Source of the DNA: an actinobacterium LLX17
Lineage (GTDB): Bacteria; Actinomycetota; Actinomycetes; Propionibacteriales; Nocardioidaceae
Direction of reading: 5' to 3'
DNA length: 64,000 nt
NCBI GenBank assembly: GCA_000471045.1
Contig: KI301992.1
Span: forward strand, 2,471,452-2,535,451
The translations under genes were made by a program, and so were the position numbers. The notes below the pieces were generated by a model, which did not search any database, was not told the DNA's origin, and saw only the letters and a program-made list of their open reading frames with translations. Below are positions 55,418-64,000 of this stretch, piece by piece. How positions within the stretch are numbered: the first letter of the stretch is position 1; every line of letters begins with the position of its first letter.

Positions 55418-56244
55418 GGCGTGTCGGACAAAATCGGCTTCCTGGTGGGCAACCGTGGTGGTTTCGTCGCGGTTCCACGCGCCCCCGGCTACTCAGTGGT
55501 CGTTGATCGTCGATGTTGCCGTCTCGGACGGGACGTCGGGGACGACCGTGCGCGGATGCGCGGACGATGTTCGAGGCGATCGTCTACCGGTATCGCACTG
55601 GAATCGCGTGGCGTGATCTGCCGGAGGTCTTCGGGCCGTGGTAGACGGTCTGGACGTGGCATCGCCGGATGGACGCGACGGGACGTGGGACGTGGTGCTG
55701 GACAAGCTCACGGCTGCTGCGGACTGCCGGGCTGTGGACTGGTGGGTACCGGTCGAATCGACGGCAGCTCGGCCACACCAGCACGCCGCCCACGTCACCC
55801 GCCGCGCAGGGGCCGAATCGAATTACACGAACCTGACCCGAGCCGCCTGACCATGTGGCCACGGGCTCCCGCTCGTGCTGCTGCTGACGCCTGGCCCGGG
55901 CCGGGGACTCGCCACTGTTCCTTCCCATGATGAAACAGCTACGGATCGCACCCCCGTCGGACCTCCCCGGACCCGTCCCGACGCCTTCCGGGCCGACAAT
56001 GCCCCCTACCCCTCACGCGCGATCCGGGCCACCTACTAGCCGGTCGCATCGCCGCGGCAGGCCACCGAAGCTCGACGCCGACGACTACCGCGGGCGCAAC
56101 GTCATCGAACGCCGCTACTGCCACCTCAAACAGTGGCGCGGACTCGCCACCCGCTACGACAAGCACGCTTGAACCATCTGAGCCGCCGTGGCCCTCGACA
56201 CACTCATCGCCTGGACCCGACATTTGCCAGACATGCCCCATGCC
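55418..56244 (+). mobile_element. Decayed IS5-family insertion sequence
   Basis: A transposase broken by several stops and shifts. The first part reads MFEAIVYRYRTGIAWRDLPE, VFGPW and WHRRMDATGTWDVVLDKL; the last part reads RGRNVIERRYCHLKQWRGLA and TRYDKHA, both IS5-family DDE text. Imperfect ends are GGCGTGTCGGACAAA at the left and, reversed, GGCATGTCTGGCAAA near the right. CTAG stands on both sides (55414-55417 and 56245-56248), a likely target duplication. The element cannot be active. Confidence 0.75.
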
Positions 56245-56886
56245 CTAGATGCGCTCGGTTCCGGTGCGCGGCAGACCGCTCATCACGAATCGCACCACGA
56301 CCTCGGCCAGCTCGCCCGCCGGAATCGCCCGGTCGGGCCGATACCACTCCACGAGCGTGTTGATTACGCCGATCGACAGGCTCGCCAGGACCGTCGGGTT
56401 GCTGCCCGCCTGCAGGTCGCCCGTCGTGACGGCCTCCCTCAAGATGGCGGCCGCCGCGGCGTCGAAGGCTCGCCGACGCTTGAGCAGGGACCGTTCGATC
56501 TCTGAGTTTCCCTTGAGCCGAAGCAAGACCTCGACTGTCGCCTTGTGGGCCAGCCCGATCTGAGATCCGCGACGCACCAGATAGGCGAATCGATCGAGGG
56601 GAGGGTTGGCGGTGGACTGGAACACAGCCTCTTGAAGCATCGACTCCAGCGCCGCCATGGCGGCGTCGAGGCCGTGCCGGAGGATGGCCTCCTTGCCGGC
56701 GTGGTGATAGTAGATCGCCGCCTTGGAGATCCCGAGTGCCGAAGCCACCTGGTCCAGTGAGGTCGCGTTATATCCCTGCCGACTGAAGAGTTCGAAGGCG
56801 GCGGTCGCCACGGCGTCCGCGTCGAGGGGCTTCCGGATCGGATCTTGTGACCTGGAGGACGCGGCGCCTCGGGCCTTTGACGACAT
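56245..56886 (-). CDS. TetR-family regulator, probably PaaR-like
   Basis: 213 residues. HTH: TSLDQVASALGISKAAIYYH, typical of TetR proteins that control phenylacetate or fatty-acid catabolism. A ligand domain follows (VRRGSQIGLAHKATVEVLLR). It is divergent from paaA with an operator between. It ends at CTAG, where the IS5-family element was inserted without removing its stop codon. It probably represses both the paa and ligase operons and is released by an aryl-CoA. Confidence 0.85.
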   Translation of the reverse strand: MSSKARGAASSRSQDPIRKPLDADAVATAAFELFSRQGYNATSLDQVASALGISKAAIYYHHAGKEAILRHGLDAAMAALESMLQEAVFQSTANPPLDRFAYLVRRGSQIGLAHKATVEVLLRLKGNSEIERSLLKRRRAFDAAAAAILREAVTTGDLQAGSNPTVLASLSIGVINTLVEWYRPDRAIPAGELAEVVVRFVMSGLPRTGTERI

Positions 56887-56911
56887 CCCCCGACCTTAAC
56901 AGAGTTGTGGT

Positions 56912-56960
56912 GTTGCGCGCCGAATCCCCCATGCGGTAATCTGACTTACCAATCGGTAAG
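56912..56960 (+). promoter_or_regulatory. Promoter and TetR operator of the paaABCDE operon
   Basis: -35 TTGCGC (56912-56917) and -10 TAATCT (56936-56941) are 18 bp apart. CTTACCAATCGGTAAG (56945-56960), an inverted repeat with six-base arms, follows three bases after the -10. Bound repressor would block transcription start. PaaA starts at 56972. Confidence 0.75.
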
Positions 56961-56971
56961 GGGTACGGCGC

Positions 56972-57907
56972 ATGACTGTGACTGAGGAAGAAATGTTCGA
57001 GGAGATCGTCCAAACCGGTGGACAGATCGAGCCTTCTGACTGGATGCCTGACAAGTACCGGGCGTCGCTGAGCCGGCAGATCGCCCAGCACGCCCACTCC
57101 GAGATCATCGGGATGCAGCCGGAGGGCGCGTGGATCACGCGGGCACCCAGCCTCCGGCGCAAGGCCATCTTGCTGGCGAAGGTCCAGGACGAGGCCGGGC
57201 ACGGCCTGTACCTGTACGGAGCAGCCGAGACCTTGGGGACCGATCGGGCCGAGATGTTGGAGGGTCTGCACTCGGGCCGGCACAAGTACGCCATGAGCTT
57301 CGACTACGGCATGCCCACCTGGGGAGACGTCGCCGCGATGGGCTGGCTCGGCGATGGCGCCGCCATCGTCAACCAGGTTCCTCTCGCCCGGTGCTCCTAC
57401 GGGCCGTACGCCCGAGCCATGGTGCGGGTGTGCAAGGAGGAGAGCTTCCACCAGCGGCAGGGGTTCGAGGCGATGCAGGCTCTGGTCGCAGGTACACCCC
57501 AGCAGCGGCAGATGGCTCAGGACGCGCTCGACAGATGGTGGTGGCCGGCGCTCATGCTGTTCGGCCCGCCCGACGACGCATCGCCGCGCACTGCCGACTC
57601 CATGAGGTGGGGCATCAAGCGCTACACCAACGACGAGCTGCGTCAGCGCTTCGTGGACATGGCTGCCGCGCAGGCCGATGTGCTCGGCCTGACCATCCCC
57701 GACCCTGCTCTCAGACTCCGTGAGGACGGGCACTGCGACTTTACGCTGATGGACCTCGAGGAGTTCACGGCGAACCTGCGCGGCGAAGGTCCCTACGCCA
57801 CCCAGCGCCGCGACCACCGCCGCGCAGCGCACCAGGACGGCGCGTGGGTCCGCGAGGCAATGCAGGCTTACGACGACCGCGTGGTGGCGGCGAGGGAGGC
57901 CAGCTGA
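56972..57907 (+). CDS. paaA: Phenylacetyl-CoA 1,2-epoxidase catalytic subunit PaaA
   Basis: 311 residues. The four-helix di-iron centre of PaaA is seen in [20 protein letters not shown] (ExxH) and [20 protein letters not shown] (ExxH), with [20 protein letters not shown] before them. With PaaBCDE it forms the oxygen-dependent epoxidase that turns phenylacetyl-CoA into ring-1,2-epoxyphenylacetyl-CoA. First gene of the operon. Confidence 0.96.
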   Translation: MTVTEEEMFEEIVQTGGQIEPSDWMPDKYRASLSRQIAQHAHSEIIGMQPEGAWITRAPSLRRKAILLAKVQDEAGHGLYLYGAAETLGTDRAEMLEGLHSGRHKYAMSFDYGMPTWGDVAAMGWLGDGAAIVNQVPLARCSYGPYARAMVRVCKEESFHQRQGFEAMQALVAGTPQQRQMAQDALDRWWWPALMLFGPPDDASPRTADSMRWGIKRYTNDELRQRFVDMAAAQADVLGLTIPDPALRLREDGHCDFTLMDLEEFTANLRGEGPYATQRRDHRRAAHQDGAWVREAMQAYDDRVVAAREAS

Positions 57908-58191
57908 TGTCCACGTACACCGAGCCACTATGGGAAGTCTTCGTCCGCCCCGCGCGGGGGCTGTCGCACATGCACGTCGGGAGCCTGCGCGCCTCTGACG
58001 CCGAGATGGCTGTGCTCAGTGCGCGAGACCTGTACACCCGCCGCAGCGAGGGAGTCAGCATCTGGGCGGTGCGCTCGACCGACATCGCCTCCTCCGACCC
58101 CGCCGAGCGGGGTGAGTTCTTCGAGACGGCGGCCACCAAGCCGTACCGCCACGCCTCGCACTACCACGTTCCGGACGGGCTCAACCTGTGA
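57907..58191 (+). CDS. paaB: Phenylacetyl-CoA epoxidase subunit PaaB
   Basis: 94 residues. The start is at 57907, sharing TGATG with the paaA stop. LWEVFVRPARGLSHMHVGSL and VSIWAVRSTDIASSDP with FFETAATKPYRHASHYHVPD are the usual PaaB features. PaaB bridges PaaA-PaaC dimers in the epoxidase complex. It overlaps paaC by four bases. Confidence 0.95.
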   Translation: MSTYTEPLWEVFVRPARGLSHMHVGSLRASDAEMAVLSARDLYTRRSEGVSIWAVRSTDIASSDPAERGEFFETAATKPYRHASHYHVPDGLNL

Positions 58192-58970
58192 ACGCCGCAC
58201 CCACCACGCTCCCCACGGAGCCCGCACTCACCTCGTACCTCCTTCGGCACGCCGACGACAGCCTCGTACACGGCCAGCGCCTGTGCGAATGGGTCGCACG
58301 CGCACCGCGGATCGAGGATGACGTCGCCCTGCTCAACATCGCTCTGGACCACATCGGCCATGCGCGCACACTCCTCACCACGGTGGGCGAGCGCGAGGGT
58401 CGAGGGAGGAGCGAGGATGACCTAGCGTTCGGCCGCTCGGAGATGGAGTTCTCCAATGCCCGGGTGTTCGAGCTGCCGAACGGCGACTTTGGCCAGACCG
58501 TGGCGAAGCTGGTGTGCATCGCCCTGTGGGAGACCGAGCTCTTCGGCGCCTGGGCTGCCTCGGACGAGGCGGTCCTCGCTGAATTCGGATCGGGCGCCGA
58601 GCGGGAGTGCCGGTACCACCTCAAGTACGCCACCACTTGGGCGGCACGGTTGGCGGGCGGAACCCAGGAGAGCGCCGAGCGACTGGAGAAGGGGTTCGCC
58701 GCCGTCTGGCCCCACCTGGGCGAGCTGCTGGTCATCGACAGCCTCGTGACGGACCTCGCCGACGTAGGCGTCATCCCGGACCACGCTCGTGTCGGTGCCG
58801 CCTGGACGGCCCGGCTGTACGCCGAACTGGCCGGTCTCGGTCTCGCGCTTCCCGAGCTGGTGGCGCCCGCGGGGCCGCAGGGTCGCCAGGGAAACCACCT
58901 CGAGTCGTTCACCAGCCTGCTCGCTGAGATGCAGTACCTGCACCGCGCACATCCGGGTGCGACATGGTGA
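58188..58970 (+). CDS. paaC: Phenylacetyl-CoA epoxidase structural subunit PaaC
   Basis: 260 residues from GTG 58188 (GTGA overlap with paaB). A ferritin-like helical protein: LRHADDSLVHGQRLCEWVAR and LLNIALDHIGHARTLLTTVG, with DDLAFGRSEMEFSNARVFEL later. PaaC is the non-catalytic partner of PaaA. It overlaps paaD by seven bases. Confidence 0.95.
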   Translation: MNAAPTTLPTEPALTSYLLRHADDSLVHGQRLCEWVARAPRIEDDVALLNIALDHIGHARTLLTTVGEREGRGRSEDDLAFGRSEMEFSNARVFELPNGDFGQTVAKLVCIALWETELFGAWAASDEAVLAEFGSGAERECRYHLKYATTWAARLAGGTQESAERLEKGFAAVWPHLGELLVIDSLVTDLADVGVIPDHARVGAAWTARLYAELAGLGLALPELVAPAGPQGRQGNHLESFTSLLAEMQYLHRAHPGATW

Positions 58971-59527
58971 ACACGGCCGGGGCGCAGGCGCTCGCGGAGG
59001 CGCGCTTCGTGGTGGAGTCCGTCCTCGACCCGGAGCTGGGTGACATCACGATCGGTGACCTGGGCCTGGTCCGCGACGTCAGGTGTGAGGACGGCCAGAT
59101 CGTCGTGGAGGTGACACCGACCTATGGCGCGTGCCCGGCCTTCGAGGCCATCTGCCACGACATCGAGGTCGCCCTCACGGCCCACGGCCACCGCGACCCC
59201 AGGGTCATGCGACGAGCCCATCCGCCGTGGACGAGCGATTGGGTGACCGAGCGCGGCCGCGAGCTGCTCCAGGCCGGCGGCATCTCTCCGCCGTCGGAGC
59301 GAGCAGCCTCCGGAGCGGTGTTCGTGCCTCTGCTGTCGACTCGCACCGACGACGTCCCGCTCGACGTCGACGTCCCCTGCCCCGTCTGCTCCTCCACCGA
59401 GACCGAGACGGTCTCGTGGTTCGGATCGTCGGCCTGCAAGTCCTTGCACCGGTGCCGGTCGTGCCACGAGACGTACGAGGCCTTCAAGACGGTCGCCTCC
59501 ACCTCCCCTGTCAGGAAGACCTCATGA
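58964..59527 (+). CDS. paaD: Phenylacetyl-CoA epoxidase assembly protein PaaD
   Basis: 187 residues. An N-terminal MIP18/DUF59 region (LDPELGDITIGDLGLVRDVR, TPTYGACPAFEAICHDIEVA) is followed by a C-terminal cysteine cluster CPVCSSTETETVSW and HRCRSCHETYEAFK that could bind zinc or iron-sulfur. PaaD is needed for maturation of the epoxidase. It overlaps paaE by four bases. Confidence 0.94.
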   Translation: MVNTAGAQALAEARFVVESVLDPELGDITIGDLGLVRDVRCEDGQIVVEVTPTYGACPAFEAICHDIEVALTAHGHRDPRVMRRAHPPWTSDWVTERGRELLQAGGISPPSERAASGAVFVPLLSTRTDDVPLDVDVPCPVCSSTETETVSWFGSSACKSLHRCRSCHETYEAFKTVASTSPVRKTS

Positions 59528-60621
59528 TCGACACCGTCGACGCGACCACCGCGCCCGGTAGCAGCACCGCCACCTTCCATCCCCTGGCCGTCGCGTCGAT
59601 CGAGACGCTGACCGACGATGCGGTGGCCGTGACCTTCGCGATCCCCACGTCGCTCGCCGCGGGATACCGGTTCACGGCCGGCCAGCACGTGATCGTCCGT
59701 CGATCCGTCGACGGGGTGGAGCACCGACGGACCTACTCGATCTGCGCGCCCGAGGGTTCGGGCGACATCCGGATCGGCGTACGCCGCATCACCGACGGTG
59801 TCGTCTCGACGTGGATCACGTCTGAACTCCGGGTCGGCGACGTCGTCGAGGTCTCCACGCCGGCGGGCAGCTTCGGCCGATCGCTCGCGCAGCGGGCGCC
59901 CGACCACGTCGCGATGGTCGCGGTCGGCAGCGGCATCACTCCGACCCTGTCCATGGTCGCGACGCACCTGGCGACCACCTCGCACGCCCGAGCCACCCTC
60001 ATCCTGGGCAATCGCAGCGCGTCCAGCACGATGTTCCTCGACGAGATCGCCTCGCTCAAGGACAGGTACCTCGACCGGCTTCATGTCATCCAGGTCTTCT
60101 CCCGTGAGGAGCGGATCGTGCCGTTGCAGAACGGCCGGATCGACCAGGACCGGACCGCATCGCTGCTGGCCGCCTTCGTGGATCCCGCCGAGGTCGACGA
60201 TTGGTTCCTGTGCGGTCCGCTGGAGGCCATGAGCGCCGTGGAGACGGTGCTGCTGTCACGCGACGTCGACCCGCTGCGGATCCATCGCGAGCTGTTCCAC
60301 GCCGGCCGCCCACTCGCCCGGCGAGACCTCTCCGCGTCCGACCAAGGCACGCAGGTCGAGGTCCTGTTGAACGGGAGCCGTACCGTGCTCACCGGCCGAG
60401 ACCTCACCGGCTCGATCCTCGACGGCGTGCTCGCGCAGCGCGCTGACGCGCCGTTCTCGTGCCGCAACGGGATCTGCGGCACATGCAAGGCGCGGACCAT
60501 CTCCGGAACCGTGGAGATGGAGTCGACGTGGGCGCTGGACTCCTCGGAGATCGACGACGGCATCGTGCTGACCTGTCAGGCGCGACCGACCTCCGAACGT
60601 GTGAGCCTCGAGTTCCTGTGA
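59524..60621 (+). CDS. paaE: Phenylacetyl-CoA epoxidase reductase PaaE
   Basis: 365 residues. FAD domain (HRRTYSICAPEGSGDIRIGV, with the RxYS motif), NAD(P)H domain (MVAVGSGITPTLSMVATHLA) and a C-terminal 2Fe-2S ferredoxin with CRNGICGTCKARTISGTVEM and a fourth Cys in LTCQARPTS. PaaE passes electrons from NAD(P)H to PaaA. Last of the five paa genes. Confidence 0.95.
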   Translation: MIDTVDATTAPGSSTATFHPLAVASIETLTDDAVAVTFAIPTSLAAGYRFTAGQHVIVRRSVDGVEHRRTYSICAPEGSGDIRIGVRRITDGVVSTWITSELRVGDVVEVSTPAGSFGRSLAQRAPDHVAMVAVGSGITPTLSMVATHLATTSHARATLILGNRSASSTMFLDEIASLKDRYLDRLHVIQVFSREERIVPLQNGRIDQDRTASLLAAFVDPAEVDDWFLCGPLEAMSAVETVLLSRDVDPLRIHRELFHAGRPLARRDLSASDQGTQVEVLLNGSRTVLTGRDLTGSILDGVLAQRADAPFSCRNGICGTCKARTISGTVEMESTWALDSSEIDDGIVLTCQARPTSERVSLEFL

Positions 60622-60687
60622 CGGCGACGACCGCCGGACGAGTGTCGGTCCAAACCGTGATCGGACCCTTCTCACCAGGAGCCGACT

Positions 60688-61593
60688 TTGGCCACCACGC
60701 ACCATGAGTCGACAGGGCCCGTCGCGATGACGGGCCTGGCCTTCACCGGGATCCACGGGAACCGTCTCGTCGGCGATCGCTGGAGTCCGACGACACCGAC
60801 CCTCCCTCCGCTGCTGATGCTGCACGGTGGGGGCCAGACACGGCACTCCTGGGACGCGGCCGCGGCACGTCTGTCCGCAGCCGGAGCTGACGTCACCACC
60901 TACGACGCCCGTGGACACGGCGACAGCGACAGGGCGCCGGACGGCGACTACGGCCTCGAGACCTTCGCCAAGGACCTGGCCACGGCGCTGGAGACATTCG
61001 CGACCCCACCGGTGGTGCTGGGTGCCTCGCTCGGTGGCTTGTCAGCGCTGCTCGCGGCCGGCGAGTTCGGTGCACCCGCGAGCGGGCTCGTCCTGGTGGA
61101 CGTGGCGCCGCATGCGTCACGCGGCGGGGCACACCGCGTCCTGGCGTTCATGCGACGCCACACCGACGGGTTCGCCAGCCTCGACGAGGTTGCCGAGGCG
61201 ATCAACGAGTACAACCCACGACCCCGCAAGCGCCGGCTCGAAGGCTTGCACAAGAACGTCCGTCAGGGTCAGGATGGGCGCTGGTACTGGCACTGGGATC
61301 CGGCATTCCTGGACCACGGCAGCGAGCCGACCCAGACGTCGCTGACGGACCGTCTCGACGCAGCTGCGGAGAAGCTCACGATCCCGACCCTCCTTGTCCG
61401 GGGCACCGACTCGGACGTGGTAACACCTGAGGCGGCGCAGGACTTCTTGGCCCGGGTGCCTACGGCGACGCTGGTCGAGGTCTCCTCGGGACACATGGTG
61501 GTGGGCGACGACAACGACGTCTTCACTACCAGCGTGCTGCCGTTCGTGTCGTCGATCGTCCGAGCTAGGCCTGCCAAGGGCTCGGCCGGGTAG
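60688..61593 (+). CDS. Alpha/beta hydrolase downstream of paaE
   Basis: 301 residues from TTG 60688 (AGGAG seven bases upstream); an in-frame ATG 60727 is an alternative. PLLMLHGGGQTRHSWDAAAA holds the oxyanion loop, VVLGASLGGLSALLAA the nucleophile Ser, LVRGTDSDVVTPEAAQ the Asp and SSGHMVVGDDNDVF the His. It follows paaE by 66 bases and may belong to the same operon. A thioesterase or C-C hydrolase role is possible. Confidence 0.85.
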   Translation: MATTHHESTGPVAMTGLAFTGIHGNRLVGDRWSPTTPTLPPLLMLHGGGQTRHSWDAAAARLSAAGADVTTYDARGHGDSDRAPDGDYGLETFAKDLATALETFATPPVVLGASLGGLSALLAAGEFGAPASGLVLVDVAPHASRGGAHRVLAFMRRHTDGFASLDEVAEAINEYNPRPRKRRLEGLHKNVRQGQDGRWYWHWDPAFLDHGSEPTQTSLTDRLDAAAEKLTIPTLLVRGTDSDVVTPEAAQDFLARVPTATLVEVSSGHMVVGDDNDVFTTSVLPFVSSIVRARPAKGSAG

Positions 61594-61663
61594 AGGTCGG
61601 CGGAGGCCTTCATGACCCACCTCTCCGCCGAGCCCGAGGAGACGCGGCGCGGAGCGACCGCCC

Positions 61664-61863
61664 CGCGGGATCGAGCAGCTATGGCTCGCGATCCGTGACA
61701 TCGAACACAAACGAGCCCGACAGCGCCAAGCAGAAGGATCTGCCCAGGGGAAGCGGACCGCACCCGGCGCTCGTCGCGAGTGCCCTGATCCAGGGCTGGA
61801 CCCAGCCCCTCAATGCACTCGTGATCGCCTACCCAGGCAGACTTCCGGAGTTCATCTGGAGAT
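61664..61863 (+). pseudogene. Decayed transposase C-terminus, family uncertain
   Basis: GIEQLWLAIRDIEHKRARQR then AEGSAQGKRTAPG continues, one base shifted, as ALVASALIQGWTQPLNALVI and AYPGRLPEFI before a stop. The order and the W-x6-A-x3-YPxRL ending recall C-termini of Mutator/IS256-like transposases, though I cannot fix the family. It occupies most of the 286-bp space between the hydrolase and paaI. Confidence 0.35.
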
Positions 61864-61879
61864 GATTGGAATCGGCAAC

Positions 61880-62344
61880 CTACACCGACAACTTGGCAGG
61901 CTCTGGCAAGGAGCGACTGCGGCCTCGGAACTCCACTAAGACTTCAGTCCCGCGCCGAACGGTGACGTCGTATAAGCCACTGCGGCCGCGCAGAGCCCGC
62001 TCGGTCGCAGTGGCTACGAGTTCCTCGCCCTCCCGGGCCGGCGCGAGGAAAGTCACATCGGCGCCGGCGCCCACCACCGGGACACCGTGTGTGTTGCAGG
62101 CGTAGGCGAAGGCCGTGTCAGCCAGCATGAACAGGTAGCCACCGTGGCAGATGCCGTGGCCGTTGACCATCGACGTGGTCACTAGCATGTGTGTCGTAGC
62201 GAGTCCCGGGGCTACCTCACTGACCCTGATGTTGAGGCTGCGGCTGACCGCATCCCCCTTCTGCATCGCGGCGGCCTGCTGCTGTGCCCGCAACGCGGCG
62301 TCAGCGTCCTTCAATGGTGTTTCCCCACCCATCGACGACATCAT
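61880..62344 (-). CDS. paaI: Hydroxyphenylacetyl-CoA thioesterase PaaI
   Basis: 154 residues with the hotdog thioesterase block NGHGICHGGYLFMLADTAFA followed by YACNTHGVPVVGAGADVTFL, the PaaI signature. PaaI removes CoA from dead-end hydroxyphenylacetyl-CoA and related products. The start overlaps the acyl-CoA ligase stop by four bases, so the two are cotranscribed. Confidence 0.92.
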   Translation of the reverse strand: MMSSMGGETPLKDADAALRAQQQAAAMQKGDAVSRSLNIRVSEVAPGLATTHMLVTTSMVNGHGICHGGYLFMLADTAFAYACNTHGVPVVGAGADVTFLAPAREGEELVATATERALRGRSGLYDVTVRRGTEVLVEFRGRSRSLPEPAKLSV

Positions 62345-63903
62345 GGGACCTCAACCGCCGCCCCCGGCTCTCGGAACCAATCGCGGATCTCGCGCTTGAG
62401 CAGCTTGCCCGTGGCGCCACGAGGCATTTGGTCGACGAAGACAATTCGCTTGGGCACCTCGAAGGTAGCCAGCCGGTCCCGGCAGAAGCGCCTCAGCTCT
62501 TCCTCCGCAACCTCGCTCTGAACGACTACGACGGCGACGACGACCTCCCCCCAGCGATCATCCGGGGCACCAACGACCGACACCTCCCGCACGGCTGGGT
62601 GCTCGGCTAGGACGTTCTCGACGACGACTGGGTAGACGTTGTACGCGCCGGTGATGATCAAGAACTTCTTGCGGTCGACGAGGTACAGATAGCCGCGCTC
62701 GTCGAGCCGGCCGAGATCCCCAGTCTTGAGCCACCCCCCGCCGGGCAGCGCCTCTAGTGTCTCGGCGGGCATGCCGAGGTACTCGGTCATGACCGCCTCG
62801 GACCGTACGACGATCTCACCGATGTCGCCGGGAGGCAACGTGTCACCCTGCTCGTCGACGATGCGAAGTTCCGTGTGCAGTGTTGGCCGCCCGCAGGACT
62901 GCAACAAACCGGGGTCGTGTTCGAGGGCCCAGCGATGGTCGCCGTCGTGGAGCATCGCGAACCAACCGCCGACACCCTCGGTCGACCCGTACCACTGTTG
63001 GAGCGCACACCCGAACTCGTCGATCGCCCAGCGGACCAACGCCGGCGAGGCCGGCGCCGAGCCGTACATGATCATTCGTAGGCTCGAGATATCGGTCGCT
63101 GGCCGATCTGGGTGGTCGAGGATGTCGAGCATCATCGTGGGCACCAGCAATGTGGTGGTGACCCGCTCTGCTTCGATTAGCCGCAGCGCCTCGTCAGCCG
63201 AGAACTGAGGCATCAGCACGATGGTGCCGCCGACGAACACGTTCCACGTCGCCAGCAGGATCGGCACGCCCGCGGCCGGCAGACAGTGCAGGAACACGTC
63301 ATCAGTGCGCGCTCCACTCTGTAACCATGTGTTGAGTTGGGCCGCCACGACCGATCGTTGGCTCCAGACCACGCCCTTGGGGAACCCCGTCGATCCAGTG
63401 GTGTAGTGGATCGCGATCGCGTCCTCTTCCGCGATGTCCGGCCAGTCCTCCGGGACTAACGGTGCGTGCTCCGCCAGCAGGGTCTCATAGTCCAGTTCTT
63501 GGGTATGCTCGCCGTAACCGATGATCCGCCGCAAGTCCGGCAGGTTCGTCAGATCGACTTGGCTCAGGAGCTCCTCGGGAGTACCCCCCTCGACCACCAG
63601 CGCGGACACCCGAGCGTCACGGAGGATATGCTCAACTTCGCGCGCCGAGTAGCGCCAGTTGATAGAGGTGCGGATCGCGCCGGTGGTCGCGGCGCTGAAC
63701 CACACCTCCACGGTTGGAAGGCCGTCCCTCCCGAGGGTTGCGACTACGTCGCCTTGGTGAACCCCGAGAGCGGCCAGGGCGGCGGACAGCCGACCGACCC
63801 TGTCGACGGTCCCTCCCCAGGTGCGCCGGCTCTCGCCGGAAACGTACGCTGTCCGTTCCGGCCAGGTCCGCGCCTGAGCCGCCAAATAGTCCCGCAGAAG
63901 CAT
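62341..63903 (-). CDS. Acyl-CoA ligase (AMP-binding) cotranscribed with paaI
   Basis: 520 residues. IHYTTGSTGFPKGVVWSQRS, QWYGSTEGVGGWFAML, GWLKTGDLGRLDERGYLYLV and the catalytic Lys in PRGATGKLLKREIRDW are the ligase motifs. The ATG has AAAGGG upstream. The sequence is of the FadD-like type rather than the PaaK type, so it activates an aromatic or aliphatic acid that is not fixed by sequence. Confidence 0.9.
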   Translation of the reverse strand: MLLRDYLAAQARTWPERTAYVSGESRRTWGGTVDRVGRLSAALAALGVHQGDVVATLGRDGLPTVEVWFSAATTGAIRTSINWRYSAREVEHILRDARVSALVVEGGTPEELLSQVDLTNLPDLRRIIGYGEHTQELDYETLLAEHAPLVPEDWPDIAEEDAIAIHYTTGSTGFPKGVVWSQRSVVAAQLNTWLQSGARTDDVFLHCLPAAGVPILLATWNVFVGGTIVLMPQFSADEALRLIEAERVTTTLLVPTMMLDILDHPDRPATDISSLRMIMYGSAPASPALVRWAIDEFGCALQQWYGSTEGVGGWFAMLHDGDHRWALEHDPGLLQSCGRPTLHTELRIVDEQGDTLPPGDIGEIVVRSEAVMTEYLGMPAETLEALPGGGWLKTGDLGRLDERGYLYLVDRKKFLIITGAYNVYPVVVENVLAEHPAVREVSVVGAPDDRWGEVVVAVVVVQSEVAEEELRRFCRDRLATFEVPKRIVFVDQMPRGATGKLLKREIRDWFREPGAAVEVP

Positions 63904-63930
63904 CGAGCTACCCTTTCACGTTGCGGCTTG

Positions 63931-63944
63931 GTCCCGGTCGGGAC
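63931..63944. promoter_or_regulatory. Inverted repeat upstream of the ligase-paaI operon
   Basis: GTCCCGGTCGGGAC has six-base arms around GT, 27 bases before the ligase start codon, a position suitable for an operator. It does not match the ACC-AATC-GGT operator of the other two operons. The remaining bases to 64000 show no gene, but include CTGCCGGCAG near 63982-63991. Confidence 0.4.
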
Positions 63945-64000
63945 GGGAGTTCATGTGTACTGCCGACTGGTTTCATTGCGCTGCCGGCAGACGACCGGTA

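Overview
The window is GC-rich, densely coded actinobacterial chromosome. Many genes overlap by 4 bp (ATGA or GTGA), several start at or next to a -10 box and are probably leaderless, and families typical of actinomycetes occur (GAF regulator, DUF222/HNH endonuclease, large LuxR ATPase, DUF2277, DUF998, DUF2200). A Nocardioidaceae-type organism such as Aeromicrobium or Nocardioides is my inference; there is no rRNA here to confirm it.

Region 1 (1-12,700): the 5' part of a GAF regulator, small conserved proteins, a PAP2 enzyme overlapping a GT39-like membrane glycosyltransferase, and two adjacent paralogous secreted GH16 glucanases. Each GH16 protein carries four copies of a repeat of about 93 residues with a WEAYYW core, and both genes share a foldable 5' leader. 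Two lipoproteins, a large LuxR ATPase and a secreted protein follow.

Region 2 (12,750-33,740): mixed housekeeping and accessory genes. These include a TetR reading frame running into an alpha/beta hydrolase, an MFS transporter, DUF202 proteins, an aldo/keto reductase, acyl-CoA dehydrogenase and ligase, an aldehyde dehydrogenase, a WrbA quinone reductase with no ATG/GTG/TTG start, a frameshifted KtrB/TrkH potassium transporter, an amidase, SelO, an ABC-F ATPase, an HNH endonuclease and a PfkB kinase. Two extragenic palindromes lie between genes.

Region 3 (33,766-49,333): pyruvate carboxylase, then a seven-gene aromatic catabolic operon read leftwards: extradiol dioxygenase, FAH-family hydrolase, DoxX-like protein, FAD hydroxylase, cytochrome P450, ferredoxin and ferredoxin reductase. 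A perfect 18-bp palindrome over its promoter lies beside a divergent TetR gene. An acyl-CoA degradation group with its own TetR gene follows and ends at a strong hairpin.

Region 4 (49,440-64,000): an accessory segment that begins with a tRNA-Ser-like 3' end and contains an IS3-family element, IS3, IS5 and other transposase remnants, and a truncated livF. Its core is a phenylacetate-type catabolic cluster: paaABCDE, an alpha/beta hydrolase, paaI, two CoA ligases, enoyl-CoA hydratase, MaoC hydratase, 3-hydroxyacyl-CoA dehydrogenase and a PaaR-like TetR regulator. Two matching operators just downstream of two -10 boxes suggest that one TetR protein controls both the paaA and the ligase operons. 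PaaZ and a thiolase are not in the window.
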